A stretch of 56,864 bases of DNA from Solobacterium sp. GTDB taxonomy: Bacteria; Bacillota_I; Bacilli_A; Erysipelotrichales; Erysipelotrichaceae. Made by a program: the position numbers and the translations under genes. This document shows, piece by piece, positions 47,783 through 56,672 of this stretch; position 1 is the stretch's first letter, and every line of letters starts with the position of its first letter. The stretch lies in contig JAFRJJ010000056.1 in assembly GCA_017432325.1 (NCBI GenBank), positions 1 to 56,864 of the forward strand, given 5' to 3'. Below the pieces are notes generated by a model. The model did no database searches. It worked only from the letters and a program-made list of their open reading frames with translations, and had not been told where the DNA came from.

Positions 47783-48588
47783 TATGATTCCAGGAAACGG
47801 AATACCCTTGCATTGAAGTCTTCGGCCTCTTCATATGCCGCGTGTCCCAGACCGGGATATACATACAGTTCACTGTCCCGGATCTGTTCATGCATTTCAT
47901 AGGATGCCTGGATCCCGACCGTACGGTCTTCCGAGCCTCCGATGATCAATACGGGACATTGTATTTCATTCAAGCGGGGCCGTATATCAAAGTTCAGGAT
48001 CGCGTTGGAGTTGATGATAAACCTCCGATAATCCTTTGGTTTTCCTACCAGACCGATCACCGGATATGTTTTTCTGTACTTCTTCAGATATGCATCGGAA
48101 TAGCTCTTCTCGGCAGTATCGATCATCAGCTCCTTATGATTTCCCTCTTCAGCAAACACCTTCCATTGTCTGATATTTTCACGGATCATATCATTTGCAT
48201 ACGGCGCGGAAACAGCGATCACGAGTTTTTCAACAAGATCCGGATACCTGACTGCCAGACTCTGTGCGATCATACCTCCCTGGGACACACCCATGACAGA
48301 TGCCTTTCTGATACTAAGCAGCCTCAATGCTGAAGCCTGGTCATCAGCCATATCCTCGATCGAGTATCCCTCTGGCATGTCATCTTTTCTGCTGAACATG
48401 TAAACCGTATATTTCTCAAAGAACATCTGATACGGATTTGCCAGAAGAAGCGCCTTCCCTCTTACGGTCATCAGGCCGTCTGAAAGACCCGGAAGAAGCA
48501 CAAATACACGATCGCCATGTCCGAAAGATACATAGCTCATCGATGTACTGCCCAATGATACAGTTCCGTTTTTCGCATTCCAAAGCAT
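47782..48588 (-). CDS. alpha/beta hydrolase
   Basis: 268 residues. Strand order of the fold is visible: FGHGDRVFVLLPGLSDGL (oxyanion region), nucleophile elbow MGVSQGGMIAQSLA (Ser about 101), acidic residue in LIIGGSEDRTVG and final His in YPGLGHAAYEEAEDF. Ser-Asp-His triad intact. Substrate unknown; soluble, no signal peptide. It lies 30 nt downstream of a lipoprotein gene on the same strand. Confidence 0.88.
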   Translation of the reverse strand: MLWNAKNGTVSLGSTSMSYVSFGHGDRVFVLLPGLSDGLMTVRGKALLLANPYQMFFEKYTVYMFSRKDDMPEGYSIEDMADDQASALRLLSIRKASVMGVSQGGMIAQSLAVRYPDLVEKLVIAVSAPYANDMIRENIRQWKVFAEEGNHKELMIDTAEKSYSDAYLKKYRKTYPVIGLVGKPKDYRRFIINSNAILNFDIRPRLNEIQCPVLIIGGSEDRTVGIQASYEMHEQIRDSELYVYPGLGHAAYEEAEDFNARVFRFLES

Positions 48589-48618
48589 ATTTCTAACCTC
48601 TATCTTTTTGGAAGAAGA

Positions 48619-49185
48619 TCAGTTTTCATGACTGATGACTTCTTCCGGCTTTTCGGCATCCTGATAACGGACTTCGAAGAATCCGTACTTTTCGGCTTTT
48701 GACAGTCTCAGGATACCTTCTCCTGTCCAGTAGTATTCATGGCAGACAGTCCCGCCGTTGGATTTGACATACGGTTCCAGTTCTGTCCGGTAAGGTTCTT
48801 CGTACAGTCCCGTGAAATAAGACTGTGCTTCCTCAAAAGGCTTCTTGCAGGTAAATGTCAGTTCCCCGATCCGTTCATCTTTCCCGGAACCCATATACCC
48901 TCTGATCACCTGCTTCTCATTCAGAAATACCGCTTCGATCAGCAGATAGATCCCATCCGTCAGATCGTCTTTTGTCAGCCCAGCTTCAGTCAGTGTCTGG
49001 CCTGACAATTCCAGTGCATCGGGAAGACTGTCAAAAGACAGTACAGGTTTGTCATCCCGGACTGCTGAATTCAAATGATCAGGATCCGAAGGTCTCTCTG
49101 CCGGGCGGATACATCCTGCCGGCAGAAAAACAGCCGGGATCAGAAACATATATTGTTTCAGTTTTTTAGACCGCAGGTATTTCAT
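48619..49185 (-). CDS. lipoprotein of unknown function
   Basis: 188 residues. Signal peptide with KYLRSKKLKQ, hydrophobic core and lipobox LPAGC (Cys25). The mature part is charged with a central beta-rich stretch (LIEAVFLNEKQVIRGYMGSG, GELTFTCKKPFEEAQSYFTG). No named domain recognised. Its start follows the truncated kinase gene; it may have belonged to a two-component operon that has decayed. Confidence 0.7.
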   Translation of the reverse strand: MKYLRSKKLKQYMFLIPAVFLPAGCIRPAERPSDPDHLNSAVRDDKPVLSFDSLPDALELSGQTLTEAGLTKDDLTDGIYLLIEAVFLNEKQVIRGYMGSGKDERIGELTFTCKKPFEEAQSYFTGLYEEPYRTELEPYVKSNGGTVCHEYYWTGEGILRLSKAEKYGFFEVRYQDAEKPEEVISHEN

Positions 49186-49251
49186 CTATCACTATTATAT
49201 CGGCTGTAAAGGAAACGTCTTCATTTTTATGACTGATATGCATGAACCATA

Positions 49252-49908
49252 TCATCTGATCCAGGGAATACTGATCTTTTTTGACCGATACAATACAGTA
49301 CCTGACGCAATGACCAATGAGAGAAAAGCCGTCCAAAGCATCTGACGTCTGATAAATGATACCGCAGGGTTTTTGGAATTGAGGAGCGTACCTGTATAGA
49401 GGATCGCCTGCTCTCCGTTTCCAAGTTCGATATATCTTCCGTAAATGTACTTTGAATCTGTCTTCAGTTCCGTTGTTCCGCGGTCATCGTTCCTCAATGA
49501 GATCAGGAAATCACCGTATCCATCAGGCAGTTTCCGGTAGTTTCCTGTCTGCCATTCCATGACATCGTCATAAATATACGGATTGCTTGTACCCCCGTCC
49601 CCGCTGCCGTATGAATGATAAAACGGTTTATAGGAATCGGAACTGTAAAGGATCGTTCCGTCCTGTTCCGTCACAAATATCAGAAGAGCGTTCTCTGTGC
49701 TGAGACGGTCGATCTCTTCAAAGAGGTCTTCATTCCTGCTGTGTGCTGCGATCTTGCCAGCTGCATGTCTGACTGTTCTTTCTGCGGACATCCGGTAGAT
49801 ACCCGGTATAAATACAGCATGCAGCAGACAGAGGATCAGAAAAACACCTGCAGTCAGCAGAACAAACTGTATCCGTAATTGATCATATTCAGATTTAACT
49901 TCAGTCAT
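49252..49908 (-). pseudogene. truncated sensor histidine kinase (N-terminal part)
   Basis: 218 residues from ATG 49908: membrane helix at about 12-32, an extracytoplasmic sensor with AERTVRHAAGKIAAHSRNEDL and GTILYSSDSYKPFYHS, a second helix at about 192-208 and the beginning of a HAMP (SKKIS). The frame then stops. A +1 shift continues with DQMIWFMHI before the lipoprotein start, so a frameshift plus deletion removed HAMP, dimerisation and catalytic domains. No response regulator gene lies next to it. Probably a non-functional relic, though it could still make a membrane sensor fragment. Confidence 0.7.
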
Positions 49909-50025
49909 CAGAGCTGTATCCTGCCTTTCTGCCGCATGTGCTGTATCCGCTGAAAAGTATGTATACAACGAATATTATTATAATTCTTTTAACATCATAC
50001 TTCATCCGGCAAAAGATATACCGAT

Positions 50026-50061
50026 CAAAAAAACCTTCCCCGTTTTCTGATCGGTGAAGGT
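50026..50061 (-). terminator. terminator after the flavodoxin-like gene
   Basis: ACCTTC-type arms (50033-50042 and 50052-50061, one mismatch) around 9 nt, then TTTTTTT on the minus strand. Confidence 0.75.
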
Positions 50062-50080
50062 CTGTGTTGTTTTAATTGTT

Positions 50081-50602
50081 TCAGAGTTCTTCTGCCAGTC
50101 CGCGTACCTGTTCAAGAACTTCTTCTTTCATTTCTTTGGCACACGTATAAATGCCTTTATCTTCAAGACCAAGGTATTCCAGGAAGTCCCCTTTGAACGA
50201 GAATTCAGCACCGACATACATGTCCGGATCACCGGAACACAGGAACATAGCGATCTTGCTGAGATGACCGTGTTCATTCGGATACAGTGCGGAATAGAAA
50301 CGGTCGATCGCGCATTTCAGCTGGCCGCTGATCCCGTGATAGTAGATCGGTGACGCCAGTATCAGCATATCCGCCTCCTTCAGAAGCGCATATACTTCCT
50401 GCATATCATCCTTCTGGATGCATACTCCCTTTTCAATGTTATGGCAGTGTTCACATGCCAGACATCCATGAATGTTCTTCCTGCAGACATCAACGACATT
50501 CACTTCATGTCCTTTTCCTTCCGCAGTTTCACAGAACGCATTGATCATTTTTGCTGTATTGCCCTGAGGACGCGGGCTGCCGTTCAGAATCAGTACATTC
50601 AT
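50081..50602 (-). CDS. NADPH-dependent FMN reductase / iron-sulfur flavoprotein family
   Basis: 173 residues. Flavodoxin-like FMN loop LNGSPRPQGNTAKMINAF (about 5-22), then HGCLACEHCHNIEKGVC, a Cys cluster that in iron-sulfur flavoproteins binds [4Fe-4S], and the second FMN contact ILASPIYYHGISGQLKCAID. A role in electron transfer to an unknown partner is probable. Upstream on the same strand (16 nt) is the hydrolase/81-residue operon, so it may be its last gene. Confidence 0.85.
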   Translation of the reverse strand: MNVLILNGSPRPQGNTAKMINAFCETAEGKGHEVNVVDVCRKNIHGCLACEHCHNIEKGVCIQKDDMQEVYALLKEADMLILASPIYYHGISGQLKCAIDRFYSALYPNEHGHLSKIAMFLCSGDPDMYVGAEFSFKGDFLEYLGLEDKGIYTCAKEMKEEVLEQVRGLAEEL

Positions 50603-50618
50603 TTTCTCTGCCTCTTTT

Positions 50619-51617
50619 TTATCTCAGGTATTCTGTGAAGAAGTCTGTCAGTTTATCAAACGGGATAACATGATCCTTACCGCCGTCGTAGAGATCTGTA
50701 TGGGAAGCGCCCGGGATCAGGTAAAGTTCCTTATTGGAAGTATATTTGCTGTTGGTGACCATATTCCTGAATGCGTCTTTTCCGAAATAGCAGGAATGCG
50801 CTTTATCACCGTGTATGATCAGCACGGCTGAACGGATCTCATTGGAGTATTTCAAGATCGGCTGATTGATGAATGATTCGCAGCCGATCACATTCCAGCC
50901 GCCGTTGGAATTCAGGGATCTCTCATGATATCCGCGTTCCGTTTTATAGTAGTCATAGTAATCTTTGACAAAATAAGGCGCATCTTCCGGCAGCGGATCG
51001 ACGACACCTCCGCCAAGCTTGTATTCCCCTGCTTTCAGGTCAGCGGTACGCTGCGCGCACATCGCAGCCTTCTTTGCGTATCTGGCTTCTTCATTGTCTT
51101 CGGAATCAAAATATCCGTTGGCATTGACCCTTGTCATGTCATACATCGTAGAAGCTACCGTTGCCTTGACACGTGTATCGAGCACTGCGGTATTGATCGC
51201 CATTCCACCCCATCCGCAGATACCGATGATACCGATCCGCTCAGGATCGACCCTGTCATTCAGCGAAAGGAAATCGACAGCTGCCATAAAGTCTTCCGTG
51301 TTGATATCGGGAGAAGCCATATAACGTACATTTCCGCCGCTCTCACCGGTAAATGAAGGATCGAACGCGATCGTCAGAAATCCGCGTTCAGCCATTGTCT
51401 GCGCATACAATCCGGAACACTGTTCCTTGACTGCACCGAACGGACCGCTGACTGCGATCGCCGGCAGTCTGCCTTCTGCGTTCTTCGGTACATACATATC
51501 AGCTGCCAGGGTGATCCCGTACCTGTTGATAAATGTGACTTTGCTGTGATCAACCAGTTCGCTCTTCGGGAATGTTTTATCCCATGTCTGTGTCAGTTTC
51601 AATTCTTCTTTTTTCAT
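50619..51617 (-). CDS. alpha/beta hydrolase with Cys elbow (YcjY/dienelactone-hydrolase-like)
   Basis: 332 residues from ATG 51617, AGGAAGG 8 nt upstream; the start six nt earlier is too close to it. The fold has the lid-less core: AADMYVPKNAEGRLPAIAVS, nucleophile elbow GIIGICGWGGMAINTA with Cys in place of Ser, VLIIHGDKAHSCYFG (acid) and LIPGASHTDLYDG (His). Cys nucleophiles occur in dienelactone hydrolases. Substrate unknown. It follows an 81-residue protein gene, with a divergent LysR gene, suggesting induced expression. Confidence 0.85.
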   Translation of the reverse strand: MKKEELKLTQTWDKTFPKSELVDHSKVTFINRYGITLAADMYVPKNAEGRLPAIAVSGPFGAVKEQCSGLYAQTMAERGFLTIAFDPSFTGESGGNVRYMASPDINTEDFMAAVDFLSLNDRVDPERIGIIGICGWGGMAINTAVLDTRVKATVASTMYDMTRVNANGYFDSEDNEEARYAKKAAMCAQRTADLKAGEYKLGGGVVDPLPEDAPYFVKDYYDYYKTERGYHERSLNSNGGWNVIGCESFINQPILKYSNEIRSAVLIIHGDKAHSCYFGKDAFRNMVTNSKYTSNKELYLIPGASHTDLYDGGKDHVIPFDKLTDFFTEYLR

Positions 51618-51636
51618 GTTCATTTCCTTCCTCTGA

Positions 51637-51858
51637 TCATTTATGTTTTGCAGTCTGTCTGATGACATAATCCAGACTGTCGATCTTTTTATACTGTTCA
51701 TGCAGTTCGTCCATCAGACCGCATCTGCAGAGCTTCAGACATCTGACCAGCTCTTCGGTGTGTCCTGATTTCAGCAGGCTTTCGGCACGATCGATGATCT
51801 CCTGACTGCAGCCTGTATCTGCAAGTACTGCTGTGATGTTCACTGCCTGTTCTTCCAT
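51637..51858 (-). CDS. small conserved-looking protein, unknown function
   Basis: 73 residues from ATG 51858 (GAAGGA 7 nt upstream). All-helical, with Cys in CLKLCRCGLMDELHEQYKKI, a segment that may bind metal or redox partners. First gene of the hydrolase operon, divergent from LysR. No family recognised; the upstream part of the open frame is not supported. Confidence 0.7.
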   Translation of the reverse strand: MEEQAVNITAVLADTGCSQEIIDRAESLLKSGHTEELVRCLKLCRCGLMDELHEQYKKIDSLDYVIRQTAKHK

Positions 51859-51924
51859 CGTTTCGTCCTTCCCTGTCTGCACTGTTATTATGATTGTGAT
51901 TTTCTATTATCGCTAATTGTTATA

Positions 51925-51953
51925 TTGAATATCATGTTATGCTTAAATAGAAT
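51925..51953 (+). promoter_or_regulatory. LysR gene promoter
   Basis: -35 TTGAAT (51925-51930), 17-bp spacer, -10 TAGAAT (51948-51953). Lies in the 110-bp divergent region with the hydrolase operon. Confidence 0.65.
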
Positions 51954-51968
51954 ATCAGAGGTAGTTCT

Positions 51969-52847
51969 ATGGAAATCAAAACACTGCGTTATTTTCTGGC
52001 TGTAGCCCGTGAAGAAAATATGACACGGGCTGCCGAGATCCTGCATGTTACCCAGCCGACACTTTCCAAGACCATGAAAGCTCTGGAGGACGAGCTCGGA
52101 AAGAAACTGTTCGTCCGTCACAGCTTCAGTATTTCTCTAACGGAGGAAGGTGTTCTGCTGCGGGACCGCGCGGAAGATCTTGTTACAATGGCAGACAAGA
52201 TCGAAAAGGAGTTCCTGTCACTGGATGACATTACCGGTGGAGAGCTGTACCTGGGGCTTGCCGAATCCTATCAGATCCGTTATCTAGCAAAAGAGATCCG
52301 TATCCTGAAAGAAAAATATCCCGGTCTGAAATACCACATTACTAGCGGTGACACGGAACAGGTAACGGAAAAACTGGATAAAGGGCTGCTTGATTTTGCT
52401 GTGCTGTGCGAAACACCGGACACCCGGAAGTATTCCTATATTCCGTTTCCCGAGCCTGATGTATGGGGTGTCATCATGCCTGAGACATCTCCTCTTGCCG
52501 CAAAGAAATCAGTCACGATCGATGATCTCATCGGTATCCCGCTAATGACCTCTGAACAGAGCTGGAAAAATGATATCGGCAGATGGTGCGGCGAACGTCT
52601 GTCAGAGCTCAGCCTGGACGGGTCGTTCAGACTTGCCTACAATGCGTCTATGTTTGTGCTGGAAGGACTGGGCTATCAGCTGACTTTTGAGAAACTCGTC
52701 AACACCTCTCCGGGCAGCGGACTTGTTTTCCGCCCGCTGTCACCAACTCTGGAAACAAAACTATTTCTGATCTGGAACAGATACCAGACATTTACACCTG
52801 CCGCAGAACGTTTCCTTGCGCAGATCAGGAAAGACTTCGGGATATAA
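51969..52847 (+). CDS. LysR family transcriptional regulator
   Basis: 292 residues. N-terminal winged helix (MEIKTLRYFLAVAREENMTR and QPTLSKTMKALEDELGKKLF) and C-terminal effector domain with two lobes. It lies divergent from the 81-residue-frame/hydrolase/flavoprotein operon, its likely target. Ends at a bidirectional terminator. Effector unknown. Confidence 0.92.
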   Translation: MEIKTLRYFLAVAREENMTRAAEILHVTQPTLSKTMKALEDELGKKLFVRHSFSISLTEEGVLLRDRAEDLVTMADKIEKEFLSLDDITGGELYLGLAESYQIRYLAKEIRILKEKYPGLKYHITSGDTEQVTEKLDKGLLDFAVLCETPDTRKYSYIPFPEPDVWGVIMPETSPLAAKKSVTIDDLIGIPLMTSEQSWKNDIGRWCGERLSELSLDGSFRLAYNASMFVLEGLGYQLTFEKLVNTSPGSGLVFRPLSPTLETKLFLIWNRYQTFTPAAERFLAQIRKDFGI

Positions 52848-52853
52848 ATAAAA

Positions 52854-52881
52854 CCCGTCACATTGAAATTGACGGGCATTT
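52854..52881. terminator. bidirectional terminator
   Basis: CCCGTCA (52854-52860) and TGACGGG (52870-52876) around 9 nt, then CATTTTTG, between convergent LysR and glycosyltransferase genes. Confidence 0.85.
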
Positions 52882-52887
52882 TTGAGT

Positions 52888-54048
52888 TTATTTCCCTGCC
52901 AGCTGCTCAAGGAATTCAACAGCTTCCCTGATGCCTCCGGATGATCTGAAGCTTTCGGAAATACGTTTGGCGCTTTCTCTGTATGACGGTTCATACAGGA
53001 TCGTTTCCAGTGCCACTTTGATATCCTTTCCTTCTATGGATCTCAATCGTGTTCCGGCACCCAGTTCTTCCGTCCTGCCTGCGACTGCTTCCTGCTCGGA
53101 TGTCTGAGGGAACAGGACAAGCGGAACTTCATAATACAGCGCTTCGGAAACAGAATTCATACCGCAATGCGTGATGAACCCGTCCGCGATGGAAAGAACA
53201 GCCATCTGGTCTACAAAGTCGTATACCTGGATGTTAGACGGCAGATCATCAAATGTATCCGTATTGGACCCCATGGAAATGATCACCTGCCAGTCCGTAT
53301 CCTTCAGCACATCGATGCAGTTACGGTAGAAGGCGCGGTTCTGGTTGATCGTACCCATTGATATATAAACTGTCTTTTCAGCCGTCTTTTCCACAGGCTC
53401 AGTGACCGGACGGATCGACGGGCCGATAAAATGATACTTGTCTGAAAATGTGTCGGCACACGGCTGAAAGTAAGAAGATGTATATACGATCGTATTGGTA
53501 TCATTGTCATTCTGAACGATATCGAGGACGCTCTTGACCGGGTACCCCTTCTCCTGCAGACGCTTGATCTGTTTGTTGCTGCGGGGTATTCCCAGCAGCG
53601 TCTTTACCGCCTGGGAAGCGCTCTGCTTCATATAACGGGCGGAGTACCGGTTGAACGCAAATGTCGTTGTAGAGGAAACATATGGAATGTTGTGCTTTAG
53701 GGCAGCCAGTTTTCCCCAGAACGCAACGGAATCGGATACGATCAGGTCCGGTCTGATCTCATTGATCTTTTCCGACACCATATCGTCCAGCGCAAGCGTG
53801 GAAGAAACGATCAGTTCCGTGGAAAAGGCAATGTCCTTTGCGACCCTGTCCGCATTCTCCCTGTCTTCCATTTCAAAATCATATGCATCACACGGAATGA
53901 AACGGGCGCCGGTCTGTTCGATCGCGGACCGGAATTTTTCAAACGAAAAATAATATACTTCATGGCCTGCACCGGTCAGTTCCCTGACAAGTCCAAGTGT
54001 TGGATTGGTATGTCCGTATGCAGGAATGCAGAACCATCCAATCTTCAT
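52888..54048 (-). CDS. MGT-type UDP-glycosyltransferase (macrolide family)
   Basis: 386 residues, GT-B fold, GT1 family. N-terminal half starts MKIGWFCIPAYGHTNPTLG (acceptor domain); C-terminal half has VYISMGTINQNRAFYRNCID, FVDQMAVLSIADGFITHCGMNSVSEAL (HCGMNS replaces HCGxNS), and PLVLFPQTSEQEAVA, the nucleotide-sugar motif. It transfers glucose or related sugar to a lipophilic acceptor, often for drug inactivation or glycolipid synthesis; acceptor not shown. It overlaps the AbrB-type gene by 4 nt. Confidence 0.88.
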   Translation of the reverse strand: MKIGWFCIPAYGHTNPTLGLVRELTGAGHEVYYFSFEKFRSAIEQTGARFIPCDAYDFEMEDRENADRVAKDIAFSTELIVSSTLALDDMVSEKINEIRPDLIVSDSVAFWGKLAALKHNIPYVSSTTTFAFNRYSARYMKQSASQAVKTLLGIPRSNKQIKRLQEKGYPVKSVLDIVQNDNDTNTIVYTSSYFQPCADTFSDKYHFIGPSIRPVTEPVEKTAEKTVYISMGTINQNRAFYRNCIDVLKDTDWQVIISMGSNTDTFDDLPSNIQVYDFVDQMAVLSIADGFITHCGMNSVSEALYYEVPLVLFPQTSEQEAVAGRTEELGAGTRLRSIEGKDIKVALETILYEPSYRESAKRISESFRSSGGIREAVEFLEQLAGK

Positions 54049-54263
54049 GATTGATCCCCTTTTGTCTCATCAAATGCCGCAGAAAACAGTTCTCCGAATG
54101 CCTGCTTCGGCATGATGGCGATACCTCTGTTTTCATCTCCCAGCAGCAATAATGTATCTCCGGGTCTGATGCCGAATACTTCTCTTGCCTGCTTTGGTAT
54201 GACGATCTGCCCTTTTTCACCGACAGTCGCAGTCCAGGCATATTTTCCTTTCGGTGCTCCCAT
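54045..54263 (-). CDS. AbrB/MazE-type DNA-binding protein
   Basis: 72 residues with a swapped-hairpin AbrB domain: KGKYAWTATVGEKGQIVIPK and REVFGIRPGDTLLLLGD, followed by a short helical tail. AAGGAGA lies 7 nt before the ATG. It directly precedes and overlaps the glycosyltransferase gene, so it probably regulates the pair rather than acting as an antitoxin (no toxin gene adjoins). Confidence 0.85.
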   Translation of the reverse strand: MGAPKGKYAWTATVGEKGQIVIPKQAREVFGIRPGDTLLLLGDENRGIAIMPKQAFGELFSAAFDETKGDQS

Positions 54264-54277
54264 ATCATATTCTCCTT

Positions 54278-54306
54278 AAGTATGTTTTGTTATACAAATC
54301 ATACTT
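54278..54306. promoter_or_regulatory. dyad upstream of the AbrB gene
   Basis: AAGTATG (54278-54284) and CATACTT (54300-54306) separated by 15 nt; the spacer contains TATAAC on the minus strand, a possible -10. Candidate autoregulatory site. Confidence 0.5.
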
Positions 54307-54379
54307 TTCAGACTGTTTGATGTCAATAACGGTAAATGGTCCGTATGAACAAAACAGCTCCGGCAGTCTGTCAGAACGC

Positions 54380-54405
54380 AAAATAAAAAGCCCCCGTGCG
54401 GAGGC
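54380..54405 (-). terminator. terminator after coaD
   Basis: GCCCCC and GGAGGC around GTGC with one wobble, followed on the minus strand by TTTTTATTTT; 8 nt after the stop codon. Confidence 0.88.
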
Positions 54406-54412
54406 ATTCAGA

Positions 54413-54889
54413 TCATTCGATTTTCATTCGTTCAGTAGCATAGTCTGCGATCTCTTCAGGTAGAAGTCCGTCTGTATTGCCGCCGTTCATCGCGATCTCT
54501 TTGACGACTGAAGAACTCAGGAAGGAATATTCCGGCTTAGCGATCAGGAACAGAGTTTCGATCGAACTCTCAAGCTTCATGTTGGCTGTAGCCTGCTGGA
54601 GTTCATATTCATAGTCCGTTACGGCGCGGATACCTCTGATGATCGCGCTGGCGCCAAGCTGTTTCGCATACTCAACTGTCAGACCGGTACCGATCTCAAC
54701 TTTGATATTATCTGACTTGATGCACTTTTCGATCATGTATTTGCGTTCTTCAGCAGTAAACATGCACTTCTTGCGCGGGTTCTGCATGATCAGCACGATC
54801 ACTTCATCGAATTTATTTGAAGCACGTTCGATGATATCAAGATGACCGGCCGTGATCGGATCAAACGTTCCCGGATAACACACCTTCAT
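54413..54889 (-). CDS. coaD: phosphopantetheine adenylyltransferase
   Basis: 158 residues. Nucleotidyltransferase motif YPGTFDPITAGHLDII (H-x-G-H type, TAGH) at the N-terminus; NPRKKCMFTAEERKYMI, RGIRAVTDYEYELQ and SSSVVKEIA match CoaD. It adenylates 4'-phosphopantetheine in CoA synthesis. The start overlaps rsmD by 4 nt. Normal length. Confidence 0.97.
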   Translation of the reverse strand: MKVCYPGTFDPITAGHLDIIERASNKFDEVIVLIMQNPRKKCMFTAEERKYMIEKCIKSDNIKVEIGTGLTVEYAKQLGASAIIRGIRAVTDYEYELQQATANMKLESSIETLFLIAKPEYSFLSSSVVKEIAMNGGNTDGLLPEEIADYATERMKIE

Positions 54890-55449
54890 AAAATCTCCTC
54901 CATGTACTTATAATATGTGATCTTTGTAATACCGTATTGCGCTTCCTTGTACATCGTGAACCTGCCGATCCGCTGCGGATAGCTGTCTGCCTTTTCAGAT
55001 TCGATCACCGCAACAGCATTCCGGTTCATCATCTCCTGATCGCTCAGATACTGCAGTACAGCTTCATTTTTCTGCTTCGCGTACGGCGGATCCAGATAAA
55101 TGATATCGATATGTTCCTGTTCTTCATGCAGAAGCTTCAGGGCTGTCATATCGCTCATGACAAGCAGTCTGCTGTTATCCGTTTCTTCCAGTGCATCGAT
55201 ATTCTTACGTATCACGGCAGCTGCTGCTTTTGACTTATCACAGAAGATGGCTTTATCCATGCCTCTGGACAGCGCTTCCAGGCCGCAGGCGCCGCTTCCT
55301 GCATACAGATCGAGAAATACCCCGCCTTCAAAGAAACCGCCCAGGGATGAGAATACCGCACCTCTGACCTTATCCAGAGTCGGTCTCGTTGAGGTTCCCG
55401 GCAGCGTCACAAGTTTTCTTGATGAATGCTTTCCCGCTATGATCCTCAT
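54886..55449 (-). CDS. rsmD: 16S rRNA (guanine966-N2)-methyltransferase
   Basis: 187 residues. RsmD features are the start MRIIAGKHSSRKLVTLPGTSTRPT, SAM site FLDLYAGSGACGLEALSRG and catalytic IYLDPPYAK. It methylates G966 of 16S rRNA. It overlaps both neighbours by 4 nt (ftsW upstream, coaD downstream), a tight translationally coupled trio. Confidence 0.95.
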   Translation of the reverse strand: MRIIAGKHSSRKLVTLPGTSTRPTLDKVRGAVFSSLGGFFEGGVFLDLYAGSGACGLEALSRGMDKAIFCDKSKAAAAVIRKNIDALEETDNSRLLVMSDMTALKLLHEEQEHIDIIYLDPPYAKQKNEAVLQYLSDQEMMNRNAVAVIESEKADSYPQRIGRFTMYKEAQYGITKITYYKYMEEIL

Positions 55450-56666
55450 TCAATTTCTCCATTGTTGTACTGAAGAATAACAGCCTGCGCAATGCCGATG
55501 GCGCATAACAGGGAGATCGTTGAAGATCCGCCTGCAGAGATCATCAGCAGCGGTACGCCGGTCAGAGGGATCATTCCCGTGACACCGCCGATATTGAACA
55601 GACAGTGGATCAGGATATACATGGAAGTACCTACCAGGATGATCTTCGCCTTTTCACTCCTGATCCTTGATGCATAGCTGAACAGTCTCCACATGATCAG
55701 AAGATACGGTATGAAAACAAGCAGGAATCCGATATAACCGAGTTCTTCAACGACGATGGCAAGAATAAAGTCTGTGTTGGCCGCAGGGAATTTCGTATAC
55801 TTACGGACACTGTTTCCGAAACCAAGTCCGGTCCATCCGCCTGTCGCAAACGCAACCAGACCGCTGACAAGCTGGAATCCGGTGTTATACTGGTCGGCAA
55901 ACGGGTTGATCGATGAAAGGATACGGTTGATCTGATAATCCTTCAGCGGCAGTTTTCTGATGATACCTTCACCATACGGCGTCAGGATAAAGACGATCAT
56001 GATGATACCCAGCACCATCAGGATCGCCAGCCATTTCCTGAATTTCCGCATCTGAGGATGCGACGGGATCATAAAGCAGATATACGCAATGGCGAAGATA
56101 ACGACCATCGAGCCAAGGTCGGACTGCAGCAACACGACGATAAACAGGTATATGCCTATGAATATCATCGGTACCTTGATCATATCCCATGTGCTTCTGA
56201 ACCGCTTTGTAACGTCCCCGCAATAAGCCGCAATGATCAGGATCGTCATGATCTTGGCAAACTCAGAGGGCTGGATGGATACGTCAACAGTTGAAATAGG
56301 CACACGGATCCACGCCTTTGCACCGTTGACTTCCGGGAAAAACAGACATACGATCAGTGCCGCAATAACCAGAAGCGCCAGCAATGGAAAGTTCTTGTTC
56401 CTCAGGAAGTCGATCTTAAAATTAGACGCAAGCCATCTCATGGCAATAAAACCGCCCACAAGATAGACGACCTGCTTGATGATCGTCAAAGGCAGATAAA
56501 GAGGATTATTCAATGCCTGCCCCATCGAAGCACTCGCAATCATCAGAGTACCGAAGAGCGACAGCCATGCAATGCACAGTCTGATCATCAGATCAGTTCC
56601 TTCCGGCATGAGAATGTGGAAGCCGCCGCGTTTTTCTTTTGTTTTTTTATTCGTATATACGGTCAT
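55446..56666 (-). CDS. FtsW/RodA/SpoVE family peptidoglycan polymerase
   Basis: 406 residues, ten predicted membrane helices. Family segments are VNGAKAWIRVPISTVDVSIQPSE (the catalytic-loop region), LQSDLGSMVVIF and GFGNSVRKYTKFPAANTDFI with VVEELGYIG. It polymerises lipid II at the septum (FtsW) or along the wall (RodA); which one is not decided. No ribosome site precedes ATG 56666, and an extended -10 ends 6 nt upstream, so the mRNA is likely leaderless. First gene of the operon with rsmD and coaD. Confidence 0.93.
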   Translation of the reverse strand: MTVYTNKKTKEKRGGFHILMPEGTDLMIRLCIAWLSLFGTLMIASASMGQALNNPLYLPLTIIKQVVYLVGGFIAMRWLASNFKIDFLRNKNFPLLALLVIAALIVCLFFPEVNGAKAWIRVPISTVDVSIQPSEFAKIMTILIIAAYCGDVTKRFRSTWDMIKVPMIFIGIYLFIVVLLQSDLGSMVVIFAIAYICFMIPSHPQMRKFRKWLAILMVLGIIMIVFILTPYGEGIIRKLPLKDYQINRILSSINPFADQYNTGFQLVSGLVAFATGGWTGLGFGNSVRKYTKFPAANTDFILAIVVEELGYIGFLLVFIPYLLIMWRLFSYASRIRSEKAKIILVGTSMYILIHCLFNIGGVTGMIPLTGVPLLMISAGGSSTISLLCAIGIAQAVILQYNNGEIE

Positions 56667-56672
56667 ACAATG

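Noticed and set aside
54045..54263. Toxin-antitoxin pair for the AbrB-type gene
   Set aside because: The overlapping partner is a full glycosyltransferase, not a MazF/PIN-type toxin.
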